Part shown: positions 42,608-51,596 of the stretch, piece after piece | Position numbering within the stretch: the stretch's first letter is position 1 | Layout of the letters: the number at the start of each line of letters is the position of its first letter | Source: Haladaptatus litoreus | GTDB lineage: Archaea; Halobacteriota; Halobacteria; Halobacteriales; Haladaptataceae | DNA length: 64,000 bases | Reading direction: 5' to 3' | NCBI RefSeq assembly: GCF_900156425.1 | Contig: NZ_FTNO01000001.1 | Location: forward strand, 1,054,001-1,118,000 | Made by a program: the position numbers and the translations under genes | Notes under the pieces: model-generated | The model's input: the letters and a program-made list of their open reading frames with translations, nothing else | The model's database searches: none | Told to the model about the DNA's origin: nothing

Positions 42608-44530
42608 TCAGTTCGACCCCTGATTTATCTGATTCGCGCTCGCCCGTCGGGACGCTTCCTCCACGAACTCGGTCGAAAGCGCGTCGATTTCGCCCGCCTG
42701 CACCCGCCAGAGGTCTGCGTAGAGGCCGTCGTTGCCCAGCAGCTCTTCGTGGGTACCGCGTTCCACGATTTCCCCGTCTTCGACCGATATAATCGTGTCC
42801 GCACCTTTCACCGTCGAAAGGCGATGAGCGATAATGAACGTCGTTCGGTCTTCGGTGAGTTTGTCGAGACTGCGCTGGATGAGCATCTCCGTCTCGGTGT
42901 CCACCGCGCTCGTCGCTTCGTCCAGCACGAGCAGTTCGGGGTCGGCCAGAATCGTCCGCGCGATGGAGATTCGCTGGCGTTGGCCGCCGGAGAGCTTTAC
43001 GCCACGTTCCCCGACACGCGTGTCGTAGCCCTCAGGGAGGTTGGTGACGAACTCGTGGGCCTCCGCGGCTTTCGCGGCGGCGATGATTTCCGCTTCTTCC
43101 GCGTCGAACGCTCCGTATCTGATGTTCTCTTCTACTGTTCCGTCGAACAGGAACGTATCCTGTCCGACGTAGCCGATGTGTTCGCGGAGGCTTTCGACGG
43201 TCAAATCTCGAACGTCGGTTCCGTCCACTCGAATTTCGCCGCCCGTCACGTCGTAGAGGCGCGGTAGGAGTTTACAAATCGTGGATTTTCCGGCCCCGGT
43301 CGGCCCGACGAGGCCGACCGTTTCGCCGGGGTCTGCGGTGAAGGTTACGTCGTGAAGGACTCGCTCGCCGTCGTCCTCGTAGGCGAAATCGACATGCTCG
43401 TAGTCAACTCGGCCGTCCACAGAATCGAGTTCGACCGCGTCCGGACTGCTGGTGATGGCGGGCGGAATCGACATCAGGCCGAAGATGCGCCGCGAGGAGG
43501 CTTTCGCGTCCTCGTATCTGTCCACGACTTCGCTCATCTGCGTGAGCGGTTCGACCATGCGCTGGGTGAGCAGGAGGAAGATGACCAAATCCCCTGAGGT
43601 GAAATTGCCGGAGAACCAGAGTATAGGTCGGTCGGAGAGAAGCCACAAACCGCCCGCGATGAACGTGGCGATGAACGCTATCGAGGTGAGCAGTTGCAGA
43701 CCGGGGCGATAGATGAAGTTCATCCGGAGCGCCTTCCAGTCGCGTTTGAAATACTTGTAGGACGCCTTTCGCACGCGCTCGTCCTCGAACTCCTCGGTTC
43801 CGGCGGTTTTGATGACTTCGACGCCCGCGAGGTTGTTTTCCAATCGCGTGTTCAAATCCCCGACCGACGAGCGGATGTCGGCGTAGAACGCTTCGATTCG
43901 ACGCATGAACCACCAGGTGAACAGGGCCGCGATTGGGATGACGGCCAGCGTAACGACCGCCAACTGTGGGTTCCGCCAGAACAGTATTGCGCCGATGCCG
44001 ATGACGAGAACGACGAGTTGGATGGCACTCCCCATCATATTGTCGAGAAACAGTTCGAGGCGGTTCGTGTCGTTGTTCAGGATGCTCATGAGTTCTCCCG
44101 TTTTGTGGTCGTCGAAGAACTCCATGTCGAGTCTCTGCATCCACTGATACGTTTCCGTCCGAACCTCGTGTTTCACGCGATGGGAGAAGAGATTGAGGCT
44201 TGATGAACGCGCGAAGTTGCTGAAAGCGCCGAATACCATCGCAATCGCCATGATTTGAACAGAGAACCAGAACTGCCCAATCGTGGTCGGTGGAATCCAC
44301 GTTTCCGGCAGAAGTGGAAGTGAGAACGGTCGTTTGTCATCGAAAACAGCATCCAGCGCGACGCCAAGAACGACCGGCGGAACGAGCGCGAGAAATCTCG
44401 CAGAGATGCTCGTCAGCAGGCCAATAATAAACCAGTGAATATGGTCGTCCCCATACTCGGTGAACAGCCGAAACATCGGTCGTTCGACCGATTCCCCCAA
44501 TTCGTCTGGGTCTACCTCGTTGTCACTCAT
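42608..44530 (-). CDS. ABC exporter, fused membrane and ATPase domains (MsbA-like)
   Basis: 640 residues: an N-terminal exporter membrane domain of six helices followed by an NBD. Walker A GPTGAGKST, signature VKLSGGQRQRISIARTILADPELLVLDEATSAVD, H-loop HRLS. The domain includes VKHEVRTETYQWMQRLDMEFFDDHKTGELMSILNND, the usual coupling region. It functions as a homo- or heterodimer; only this half is in the window. Substrate unknown. Confidence 0.93.
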   Translation of the reverse strand: MSDNEVDPDELGESVERPMFRLFTEYGDDHIHWFIIGLLTSISARFLALVPPVVLGVALDAVFDDKRPFSLPLLPETWIPPTTIGQFWFSVQIMAIAMVFGAFSNFARSSSLNLFSHRVKHEVRTETYQWMQRLDMEFFDDHKTGELMSILNNDTNRLELFLDNMMGSAIQLVVLVIGIGAILFWRNPQLAVVTLAVIPIAALFTWWFMRRIEAFYADIRSSVGDLNTRLENNLAGVEVIKTAGTEEFEDERVRKASYKYFKRDWKALRMNFIYRPGLQLLTSIAFIATFIAGGLWLLSDRPILWFSGNFTSGDLVIFLLLTQRMVEPLTQMSEVVDRYEDAKASSRRIFGLMSIPPAITSSPDAVELDSVDGRVDYEHVDFAYEDDGERVLHDVTFTADPGETVGLVGPTGAGKSTICKLLPRLYDVTGGEIRVDGTDVRDLTVESLREHIGYVGQDTFLFDGTVEENIRYGAFDAEEAEIIAAAKAAEAHEFVTNLPEGYDTRVGERGVKLSGGQRQRISIARTILADPELLVLDEATSAVDTETEMLIQRSLDKLTEDRTTFIIAHRLSTVKGADTIISVEDGEIVERGTHEELLGNDGLYADLWRVQAGEIDALSTEFVEEASRRASANQINQGSN

Positions 44531-44660
44531 TTTCCTCGCTCATTTCGTAGACGGTTCAGAACAGATTGATAAAGTCACTTGGATTTCGGCAGAGTGGGAG
44601 ACAGCCCCCAATTCGAACTGAAACGGAATACACTCCACGTGTCCGTTCCAAACCGAACCA

Positions 44661-44984
44661 ATGTCGTGGAAGATTCTGATTATCGCCGGACTGTTCGAAA
44701 TCGCGTGGGCAATCGGGCTGGAATACTCGGATGGCTTCTCGAAGTTCTGGCCCTCTGTCGGCACGGTTATCGCCCTCGTCATCAGCATGGTACTGCTGGC
44801 GGAAGCGCTCAAAACGCTCCCCGTCGGCACTGCCTACGCGGTCTGGACGGGCATCGGCGCAGTCGGCACCGCGACCCTCGGCATCGTTCTGTTTGAGGAG
44901 TCCGCGGAGTTGGTTCGGGTCGCCTTCATCGGCCTCATCGTCGTCGGCATCGTCGGCCTACACCTCTCGTCTGGTGGACACTGA
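44661..44984 (+). CDS. SugE/Gdx-type small multidrug-resistance (SMR) exporter
   Basis: 107 residues, four helices. The active-site Glu in GLFEIAWAIGLEYSDGFSKFWPS (Glu13) and TLPVGTAYAVWTGIGAVGTATLGIVLFEES define the SugE/Gdx subgroup, many of which export guanidinium or quaternary ammonium. The first loop has GLEYSDGF where Gdx has GLKYSxGF, so a Lys is replaced by Glu. No guanidine riboswitch consensus is visible upstream. Standalone gene, divergent from the ABC exporter. Confidence 0.9.
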   Translation: MSWKILIIAGLFEIAWAIGLEYSDGFSKFWPSVGTVIALVISMVLLAEALKTLPVGTAYAVWTGIGAVGTATLGIVLFEESAELVRVAFIGLIVVGIVGLHLSSGGH

Positions 44985-45307
44985 GTCGAGCAAGAGATTG
45001 GTCACGAAGCCGAACCAAACCGCGGTGGCGTGGGGAGGCGGTTTCATTGGGGTCGGCATCAGCTAGCAGCGTAGCAGTGAATGAGTGAGACGTGGCCAGC
45101 TGCTTGACTCCAAAATAACCGCAACCGCACCTCGTCCTCCCCAACCTCTTCCCTCATTCCGGACGAGGTTTGCTCGTCTGGGTTCTCGTTTCGCTTCGCT
45201 CACGAGACCGCCGTTCGGTCATCCCTCACTTCGCGTTTCTCGCACGCGCCGAACGAAACAAGTGAGGTTTTACAAAATCGCACTTTTCCCGCCGACTAAC
45301 GCACTTC
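44985..45307. repeat. Hairpin-rich intergenic region with second dispersed repeat copy
   Basis: Bases 45105-45157 are the second copy of the element at 23689. Downstream are nested inverted repeats: GACGAG/CTCGTC around 45162-45180, TCTCGT/ACGAGA around 45184-45207, and CCTCACTT (45224-45231) with AAGTGAGG (45260-45267). No gene. Confidence 0.5.
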
Positions 45308-46045
45308 TCATTCCATCTCTTCGACGAAACTCGGATGCGGAACGGGCGTCTCGTCTTCCCACTCCTCGACGTACTTTCGAAGGCGGTCGTGCGCTCGGCG
45401 GGCGCGGCGTTGGCGTTCGTCCTCCGAAATCTCCTCGCAACCCACCGGTACCTCGCGGTCGCGGTTGGTGAAGTAGCCCTCCGGGGCGACCCAGTCGTGG
45501 TAGAAATCGGGGTCGGCGTCGTGAACCACGGTGAGTCCGACCTGCGACCCGTGACCCGCAGAAACGATTGCTTGGTGGTACTTGTCCGCCAGTCGCCCGG
45601 CGGCGTAGAGGCCATCGACGCCGGTTCGTCCCGTGTCGTCCACAGAAACGAACTGCTTGCTTCCCGACTGCTCGAAATCGAGGCCGAGTCCGTCGAGGTA
45701 GTCGGAATCCGACCACGACGCCGCGATGATTCGGTCTGCGTCGATGGTTTCGTCGTCGGTTTCGACCGAAAATCCGTCGCCATCCTCCGCGTGTCGCACG
45801 TCCGAAACCGTCGCGTCGAGTCGGGCGCAACCGGCGCGTTCGGCCTGTTCTTCCAGCATCAGACAGAACAGGCGCGAGTCGATTCCGGCGGGGAAACCGG
45901 GGAAGTTTTCCAGAATCGCGTTTCGGTAGAGAATCGAAACCCCGTCGTTCACGACCAGCGTGTCGAGGTCTGCGCGGGCGGTGAAGGTGCCGGCGGAGAG
46001 TCCCGCGACACCGCCGCCGACGATGACGACATCGTAGCGTGTCAT
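45308..46045 (-). CDS. Thioredoxin-reductase-like FAD/NAD(P) oxidoreductase without CxxC
   Basis: 245 residues. FAD-binding start YDVVIVGGGVAGLSAGTFTARA and GVDGLYAAGRLADKYHQAIVSAGHGSQVG belong to the thioredoxin-reductase-like group. The protein is shorter than true TrxR (about 310), the NAD(P)-binding insert is largely missing, and no CxxC dithiol is seen between the FAD parts. The C-terminal 50 residues are Arg/Glu-rich (DERQRRARRAHDRLRKYVEEWEDE). Reaction unknown; a single-electron or alkene-reducing role is possible but not shown. Confidence 0.8.
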   Translation of the reverse strand: MTRYDVVIVGGGVAGLSAGTFTARADLDTLVVNDGVSILYRNAILENFPGFPAGIDSRLFCLMLEEQAERAGCARLDATVSDVRHAEDGDGFSVETDDETIDADRIIAASWSDSDYLDGLGLDFEQSGSKQFVSVDDTGRTGVDGLYAAGRLADKYHQAIVSAGHGSQVGLTVVHDADPDFYHDWVAPEGYFTNRDREVPVGCEEISEDERQRRARRAHDRLRKYVEEWEDETPVPHPSFVEEME

Positions 46046-46099
46046 GGTCGGAGGTTGCTCGTCGGGTGGTATAAACTGCAGTGTTGGCGGCCGACGAGG

Positions 46100-46420
46100 T
46101 TAGGAATCGTCTTCGTCGGAGTCGGAATCCGAATCACCCTCGTCCGAGTCAGAATCGGCGGTTTCGGGACGAACGTCGGCATCGCTATCGGACGGCCCTG
46201 CCGCCTCGGACGGCTCCGCTGCCGACGGGGAGTCGTTCGTTTCCTCGGTGATAGACCCGGTTGACGCGCTGGCATCCGACCCCGCCGCCGCGGCGTCTTC
46301 GCTCGCTTCGTTCGGAGCAACGTCGTGGGAGTCTTTCAGATGCTCGTTCAACTGCTCTTCTCGTTCGAACGATTCGTCGCACTGTCCACACGAAAATTCG
46401 TTCGCTTCTGATTCTGCCAT
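46100..46420 (-). CDS. One-finger C2H2 zinc protein with acidic tail
   Basis: 106 residues. FSCGQCDESFEREEQLNEHLKDSH gives C-x2-C-x12-H-x4-H near the start, a C2H2-like finger. The rest is Ala/Ser/Glu-rich and ends in an Asp/Ser run, probably disordered. Single-finger proteins of this kind are common small regulators or adapters in haloarchaea. It is 54 bases from the flavoprotein gene on the same strand. Confidence 0.75.
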   Translation of the reverse strand: MAESEANEFSCGQCDESFEREEQLNEHLKDSHDVAPNEASEDAAAAGSDASASTGSITEETNDSPSAAEPSEAAGPSDSDADVRPETADSDSDEGDSDSDSDEDDS

Positions 46421-46586
46421 GCCCTACGCTTTTCGCGGTAGCATTGAAAGGATTCTACTGGCATATGCAACCTCGTCTCCCGTTGTCGCTCTCGATTACT
46501 GATTTCGAGTGGTACGTCCGACCAAATACGACCACCGTCCACAGTTCGCCGGAATGTTTACTTTCAGTCCCACAGAACCGAACGGT

Positions 46587-47117
46587 GTGGATTCAGTCGA
46601 ACTCAGCACCGTCGTCTATGTGCCGCCGGAGGAGGCCTACGAGTTCCTCATCGACTTTCCGGGCTATGCGAACTACTCGGAACACCTCACCGGAGTCACC
46701 CGCGAGGGCGACGGTGGGCCGGGGACGGAGTACGACATTCACCTGAAATGGTGGAAGATTCAGTACACCGTGCGCTCCGAAGTGACGGAATTAGACCGAC
46801 CGAATCGCATCGACTGGAAGATAATCAAGGACATTCACGCCCACGGTCACTGGCGAGTCGAGGAGGTTCCCGAGGAAGCCCCCGAGGGCAAAGAAACCGC
46901 CTCACGGGTGTGGCTGTCCATCAATTTCGATGCGGATTCTGCAGACAGCAGTATGCTCAACTTGCCGATGTTCGTCTCGATGGGGTGGGTCGTGAACAAG
47001 GTGAAACCGCTCGTGTTGAAGGAAGCAGAGCGCGTCGTGGAGCGAATCGTCGCGGATTTGGAGGGCGAAAAACGCGACGTGAATCTCGTGGTTCACGACA
47101 AACCGGGTTCGGTCTAA
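46587..47117 (+). CDS. SRPBCC-fold protein (polyketide-cyclase/START-like)
   Basis: 176 residues from GTG 46587. VELSTVVYVPPEEAYEFLID followed by FPGYANYSEHL, then GTEYDIHLKWWKIQYTVRSEVTELDRPNRIDW and the C-terminal helix KPLVLKEAERVVERIVADLEG define the SRPBCC fold. Earlier in-frame ATGs at 46554 or 46509 would add residues unlike the family. Members bind hydrophobic ligands; COQ10/RatA-like roles in quinone binding are one option. Confidence 0.83.
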   Translation: MDSVELSTVVYVPPEEAYEFLIDFPGYANYSEHLTGVTREGDGGPGTEYDIHLKWWKIQYTVRSEVTELDRPNRIDWKIIKDIHAHGHWRVEEVPEEAPEGKETASRVWLSINFDADSADSSMLNLPMFVSMGWVVNKVKPLVLKEAERVVERIVADLEGEKRDVNLVVHDKPGSV

Positions 47118-47149
47118 TTCCAGTTTGATTGCAGTTTTCGACCGTCTCT

Positions 47150-48007
47150 TCATTCGATTTGCACCAGCAGAACGCCGAGGAGTACCAACCCACCGCCACC
47201 GACCGTCACCGCAGTAATCGGTTCCGCGAGGATGGCCGCCCCAAGAAGAAGCGTCACCACGGGTTCGACGGTGCTGACGATGCTCGCTCGACTCGCCCCG
47301 ATTCTGTCGATTCCGGCGAAGAACGTGAAGATGGGAATCGCGGTGGCGATGACGGCGATAGCGACGACGATTGCCCACTCGGAAGTCGCGCCGGGAACCG
47401 ACAGTTCGCCCGTAACCGAGCCGAAAAACAAGTATACGCAGGCTGCCGCCGGGAGAACGTGGGCCGTCAGTTGGTCTGCCGGAACGCTGTCCAGCGCGAC
47501 CCGACCGACGGTGATGTACCCCGCGTACACCACAGCGCCGACGAGAACGATGACGATTCCGCGGGGGTCTGCGCCCGCCGGGTTGCCACCCGTGATGAGC
47601 GCGACGCCGGAGAGGTCGAGAACCAACGCGGACGCGGTTTTCGAGGTCACGCGCTCGTCGAGGACGAGCGCGGACAGCACGACGACGAAGACGGGATAGG
47701 TGTAGAGCAAAATACCGACGAGTCCGGCGGTCATGAACGACAAGGCCCAGAAGTAAAGCCCGCTCATCAGCGCGTAGCCGAACGCGCCGAGGCCGAGTCC
47801 GATGGCCAAGTCCCTGCCCGAAAACCGGCGGAGTCGCCCGCGAGCGGCGAGTCCCGCCCAGACGAGTACGGTAGCGAGCAGAAATCGAAAGAAGAGAACA
47901 GTCGGAATCGACAGTCCGGCGTCCGCCGCGAGTTTGCCGAAGATGCTGAGAGTGCCGAACCCGACTGCAGAGACGACGACCAGCAGAACACCGACTCTGT
48001 CGCTCAT
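47150..48007 (-). CDS. EamA-family (DMT) transporter
   Basis: 285 residues, ten helices in two EamA repeats: GVLLVVVSAVGFGTLSIFGKLAADAGLSIPTVLFFRFLLAT and GIVIVLVGAVVYAGYITVGRVALDSVPADQL. The helices end with TAIPIFTFFAGIDRIGASRASIVSTVEPVVTLLLG. Members export amino acids or metabolites. It converges with the SRPBCC gene. Confidence 0.9.
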   Translation of the reverse strand: MSDRVGVLLVVVSAVGFGTLSIFGKLAADAGLSIPTVLFFRFLLATVLVWAGLAARGRLRRFSGRDLAIGLGLGAFGYALMSGLYFWALSFMTAGLVGILLYTYPVFVVVLSALVLDERVTSKTASALVLDLSGVALITGGNPAGADPRGIVIVLVGAVVYAGYITVGRVALDSVPADQLTAHVLPAAACVYLFFGSVTGELSVPGATSEWAIVVAIAVIATAIPIFTFFAGIDRIGASRASIVSTVEPVVTLLLGAAILAEPITAVTVGGGGLVLLGVLLVQIE

Positions 48008-48073
48008 TCATCCCGGGTTTTGCAGTTCGCTGGTAAAACAGATTCGCAAGCGGTAATGGAAACTCGTCTGAAG

Positions 48074-48790
48074 TCACTCGAAACAGACCAGCGTTGCAGT
48101 CGCAAACCGCTCGAAGCCGAGTCTTTCGGCCAGTGCGACCGACCACGGCCATTCGTCTGCGGTGCGGTACTGTGGGACCAAACTCCCTGCGAGTGCGCGT
48201 TCGGTCATGCGAGAGACAACTGCACGACCGTTCCCTTCGCCACGGTGGTCTGGATGGGTCACAACCGCGATATGCGCGACAAAGTCGTCCCACACTTCGT
48301 ATCCTGCGATGGCAGCGAGAGCATCGCCACGAAACAGACCTATCGTCTCGCCGGGGGCAAACGGCGTCCCACCGTTTGCCCATTCCTCGTCTGGAATCGC
48401 CATTCGAAATCGGTTGTACGCTGATTCTTCCACTGGCGTCAGTAGCCGAGCGTTCGAGGAAACAGGAGTGAACGATTCGCTATCCGCGTAGCCGTAAAAC
48501 GTTGGGCCGAGCACCTGCGTCACCGAACCGAACCGTTCGAACCACTCTCGGACAGATTCGGCGTCCGTACAATCGAGGGATTCTACGGCGGTGGCTTGTT
48601 GACGAACAGATTCAGCGAGCGATTCGGGAGCCCCGACCACGAGGGAATCGCCGCAGTGAAACAACTGGATGCCGTCCTCTGCCGCGACGCCGACTGTGGC
48701 TTGCCCACGGTCGAACGCGGCCTCATCGACACCGAGTCGGTCCGACCAGTACTTGCGGAGAGCGGAATCGGTTCGCGGAGCGAGAGTCAT
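48074..48790 (-). CDS. GNAT-family N-acetyltransferase
   Basis: 238 residues. The first half is a family-unspecific domain; the GNAT part reads IAAIAGYEVWDDFVAHIAVVTHPDHRGEGNGRAVVSRMTERAL, with the acetyl-CoA loop HRGEGNG, and ends LAERLGFERFATATLVCF. Substrate unknown. Its gene stands next to EamA on the same strand, 66 bases apart. Confidence 0.8.
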   Translation of the reverse strand: MTLAPRTDSALRKYWSDRLGVDEAAFDRGQATVGVAAEDGIQLFHCGDSLVVGAPESLAESVRQQATAVESLDCTDAESVREWFERFGSVTQVLGPTFYGYADSESFTPVSSNARLLTPVEESAYNRFRMAIPDEEWANGGTPFAPGETIGLFRGDALAAIAGYEVWDDFVAHIAVVTHPDHRGEGNGRAVVSRMTERALAGSLVPQYRTADEWPWSVALAERLGFERFATATLVCFE

Positions 48791-48898
48791 ACTCCGCTAA
48801 TGATTATCGGACAGATATAATTTATTGGAACAGACTCCCCAGTCGTTTTCTGAGGAGTCGGAAAAACCGAGGAGGCCGCAGAAATCGAACTCTCGATT

Positions 48899-50245
48899 TC
48901 AGGCCAAACTGCGCCCGTCGAGTTCGCTCGCGGAGTATTCGACACCCATCAGGTCGAGAATCGTCGGCGCGATGTCGAGCAGGTCAACGTCCTCCGGAAT
49001 GGTCACGTTCGAATCGTCCACGAACAGTGATGCGTTGTCGAAGCTGTGCATGCCGTTTCGCGGGCCGACGCCGAACACGTCGTCGTGGCCCTTGAATCCG
49101 GCTTTGAGGTCGAAGCCGTGGTTCGGGATGGCGACGAGGTCGGGAGCGATATCCTCGTGGTCGCCGTGGAAGGCGTCTTCCTTCTTGACGACTTGGGCAC
49201 AGACCTTTTGGCCGTTCGGCCCTTCGAGATTTTCGAGCATCTCTTTGAGTTCGGCTCGTTTGTCCTCGTATTCGCTCTCGGGAACGCTTCCACGCGGTTC
49301 GCGCCCTTCGAGGTTGATGTAGAACCGACCCGGAATGAGCGAGTAGGCTTCCGTCTCGTCGGCGATGTCGCCGAGTTCCTCGTGGTCGTCGTCCTCGTAG
49401 GAGAGCCAACCTTCGTCCGCGAGCCACTGGTTGAAGTGAACCTCGTGGTCGAGACTGGTGAAGCCGTGGTCGCTCGCGACGACCATCGTCACGTCGTCTG
49501 CGAGTGCGTCACGGAGTTTGCCGAGGTATTCGTCCACCTTTTTGTAGAAGTCGATGAACTCCTGTTTGTACTCGCCGTCCTCCTCGTAATGTTTGAACAG
49601 GAAGTGGTTCACGCGGTCGGTCGTCATGAAGACGCCGAAAAAGAGGTCCCAGTCGTCTTGGTCGATGTAGTGGCGGAACGCCTCGTAGCGCGCTTCGAGC
49701 GTCTCGTGGGCGTTTTCGATGAACTCGGATTTGTCCTCTTTGTGTCCCAACTTCGCGTTCGCGTCGATGCGATAATCGATGGAATTCAGGTAATTTCGCA
49801 GTTCGTCCGGGTAGGCCGCCTTGTCCACGCCGGGCGAGAGGAATCCCGAAACCATCCGTTGGACGTTTCGCTGTGGCGGGAACGTCACGGGGACGTTCAT
49901 CACAGTCGCGTCACGGCCCGATTCTGCCACGCGGTCCCAGATTCGCGTCGCCTGCACGTCCCGACCCATCGGAACGTAGGTGTCGTAGGAACCGACTTCG
50001 CGGTCTTGGAAGCCGTAGACACCCGTCTGACCGGGGTTGACACCCGTCGTGAGGGCGGGCCAGCAAGCGGAGGACTCGGGCGGGACGATACTGTCTATTG
50101 CACCGGCGCTTCCCTCCTTCGCGAGGGACGCGATGTTCGGGAACTCCGAGGCGTTGTCTTTAAGAAAGCTATACGGCACGCCGTCGATACCAAAGAAGGC
50201 TACCCGGGGGTCGTCATCTCCACGGAGCCTATCGAAGAGACCCAT
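48899..50245 (-). CDS. Alkaline-phosphatase-superfamily phosphodiesterase/phosphatase
   Basis: 448 residues from ATG 50245. Metal-site and nucleophile signatures: FFGIDGVPYSFLKDN, the Thr region SSACWPALTTGVNPGQTGVYGF, MTTDRVNHFLFKHY and VVASDHGFTSLDHEVHFNQWL, and FGVGPRNGMHSFDNASLFV. The layout fits the type I phosphodiesterase / nucleotide pyrophosphatase (or phosphoglycerate-mutase-like) superfamily. Substrate unknown. It is downstream of the DHH-like gene on the same strand, separated by 82 bases. Confidence 0.87.
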   Translation of the reverse strand: MGLFDRLRGDDDPRVAFFGIDGVPYSFLKDNASEFPNIASLAKEGSAGAIDSIVPPESSACWPALTTGVNPGQTGVYGFQDREVGSYDTYVPMGRDVQATRIWDRVAESGRDATVMNVPVTFPPQRNVQRMVSGFLSPGVDKAAYPDELRNYLNSIDYRIDANAKLGHKEDKSEFIENAHETLEARYEAFRHYIDQDDWDLFFGVFMTTDRVNHFLFKHYEEDGEYKQEFIDFYKKVDEYLGKLRDALADDVTMVVASDHGFTSLDHEVHFNQWLADEGWLSYEDDDHEELGDIADETEAYSLIPGRFYINLEGREPRGSVPESEYEDKRAELKEMLENLEGPNGQKVCAQVVKKEDAFHGDHEDIAPDLVAIPNHGFDLKAGFKGHDDVFGVGPRNGMHSFDNASLFVDDSNVTIPEDVDLLDIAPTILDLMGVEYSASELDGRSLA

Positions 50246-50327
50246 ACGCGGCCCTACCACAGGCGGCTACAAGAACCTTCGTTTCCGTGGTACACAGTGT
50301 CGAACCTACGAACACCTGCTGTCAAAC

Positions 50328-51440
50328 CTACGAACTCTCGAACGCAGTGAACAACGCTTTGCGCGTGCTCGCGTCGATGAGCGAATCCAGCGTCGTTGCG
50401 TGTTCCCCATCGACCTGTGCGAAGATTCCCAGCGGAACGCGAGCGGTCGCGGCGTCCGTGTTCCCGCCGGTCGTTTCGCTCGCGTCGAAGGCGGTATCGA
50501 GGATGTCAACCGCGCTAGTTCGAACGTCTTCCGCCCGGCAGGAGATAACGATGGTTTCCTCGTGGATACCGAACACCGACGCGGTGGAGACGCCTTCCAG
50601 CCGGAGCAAGGAATCCGCGGCCTCTTCGAGCGCGCTAACCGAGGGAACCACGCCAACGTTCGTCACGGCGAAACTCGCCCGGCGTTCTCGGTTTGCGATG
50701 GCCTCCCCGAGGACATCGAAGGTGTCACCGCTGACACCCGGCGAGCGCAAATCCTCGATACGGCCCAAATCCGCGAACGCGTGCAGGAAGCCTGCGGCGT
50801 CGTAATCGTTTTTTCCGTTTGCGCGCCGGAACTCCCGGGTTCCGGCACGGATACCGTACAGCAGTGCCGTGGCGACTCGCTGGTCGGGAATCAGTTCCGC
50901 GTCCCGAACCAGTTTCGTGACGACGGTCGAAGTTGCCCCGTCGTCGGTTCGCGTGACGGTCAGAATGTTTTCTTCCGCGGTCGGGCGGTGGCGGATGACG
51001 CCGATGACCGGCGGGTTGTTCGCCAATCGGGGAACCGCACCGCCGCCGCCGACCGCGATTGCCGCGTCGCAGTCGGCCAGTTCGTCACCTCGCTCGTCGA
51101 TGGTCGTCAAATCCACGTCGAAGATGTTGCAGAACGCTTTGCTGTCCTCGCCGGTTACCTCGCCTTCTGCGGCAATTCGGCCCGCGACGCCCCAATCCTT
51201 ACACAGGGCTTGCAAACCGACTGCGGACGCTAGCGAGTCGATACTCGCACTCTCGGGAACGACGAGTGCAACCCGGTTCTGCCCCGCGACGGTGTCCTGA
51301 AGTCGGTCGATAGATGCTTTCTCGGTTTTACCGCGAAGGGAACGAAACTGAACGGCGTAGAGGATGCCGCCGCCGGAGAGAACCAACAGCAGTGCTGTAA
51401 GCACGACGGGCAGATTTTCGGTGAGGACTCCGACGGGCAT
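50328..51440 (-). CDS. Membrane-anchored DHH-family-like protein with altered motif
   Basis: 370 residues. One N-terminal helix (VVLTALLLVLSGGGILYAVQF) anchors it. The domain NRVALVVPESASIDSLASAVGLQALCKDWGVAGR and IAVGGGGAVPRLANNPPVIGVIRHRPT align in pattern with DHH phosphoesterases such as GdpP/NrnA, but the DHH triad appears as RHR. Usual metal Asp residues are not evident, so catalysis is doubtful. The C-terminal part has a DHHA1-like SETTGGNTDAATARVPLGIF. In other organisms such proteins degrade c-di-AMP or nanoRNA; here this could be an inactive sensor. Confidence 0.72.
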   Translation of the reverse strand: MPVGVLTENLPVVLTALLLVLSGGGILYAVQFRSLRGKTEKASIDRLQDTVAGQNRVALVVPESASIDSLASAVGLQALCKDWGVAGRIAAEGEVTGEDSKAFCNIFDVDLTTIDERGDELADCDAAIAVGGGGAVPRLANNPPVIGVIRHRPTAEENILTVTRTDDGATSTVVTKLVRDAELIPDQRVATALLYGIRAGTREFRRANGKNDYDAAGFLHAFADLGRIEDLRSPGVSGDTFDVLGEAIANRERRASFAVTNVGVVPSVSALEEAADSLLRLEGVSTASVFGIHEETIVISCRAEDVRTSAVDILDTAFDASETTGGNTDAATARVPLGIFAQVDGEHATTLDSLIDASTRKALFTAFESS

Positions 51441-51596
51441 TAGTATCGCATAACTGCCGTATGGAGTAAATCATCTCGGCTGGATTACTGTAGCAGTTAT
51501 AAGACAAGTTTTGTGTGGGAGGAGATTCGATTAACGATACAGCTCGTATCACTACCGAACGACGCCGTCGAAAAATACGAAATCGGAGAGCGACGA

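Noticed and set aside
44531..44660. Guanidine riboswitch before the SugE/Gdx gene
   Set aside because: No recognisable consensus or fold, and such switches are not known to me in haloarchaea.
46902..48383. 493-residue minus-strand frame over SRPBCC and EamA genes
   Set aside because: Extreme Arg content and no domain; a by-product of high third-position G/C in the real genes.
49046..50350. 434-residue plus-strand frame opposite the alkaline-phosphatase-like gene
   Set aside because: Val/Phe-rich antisense product with no motif.
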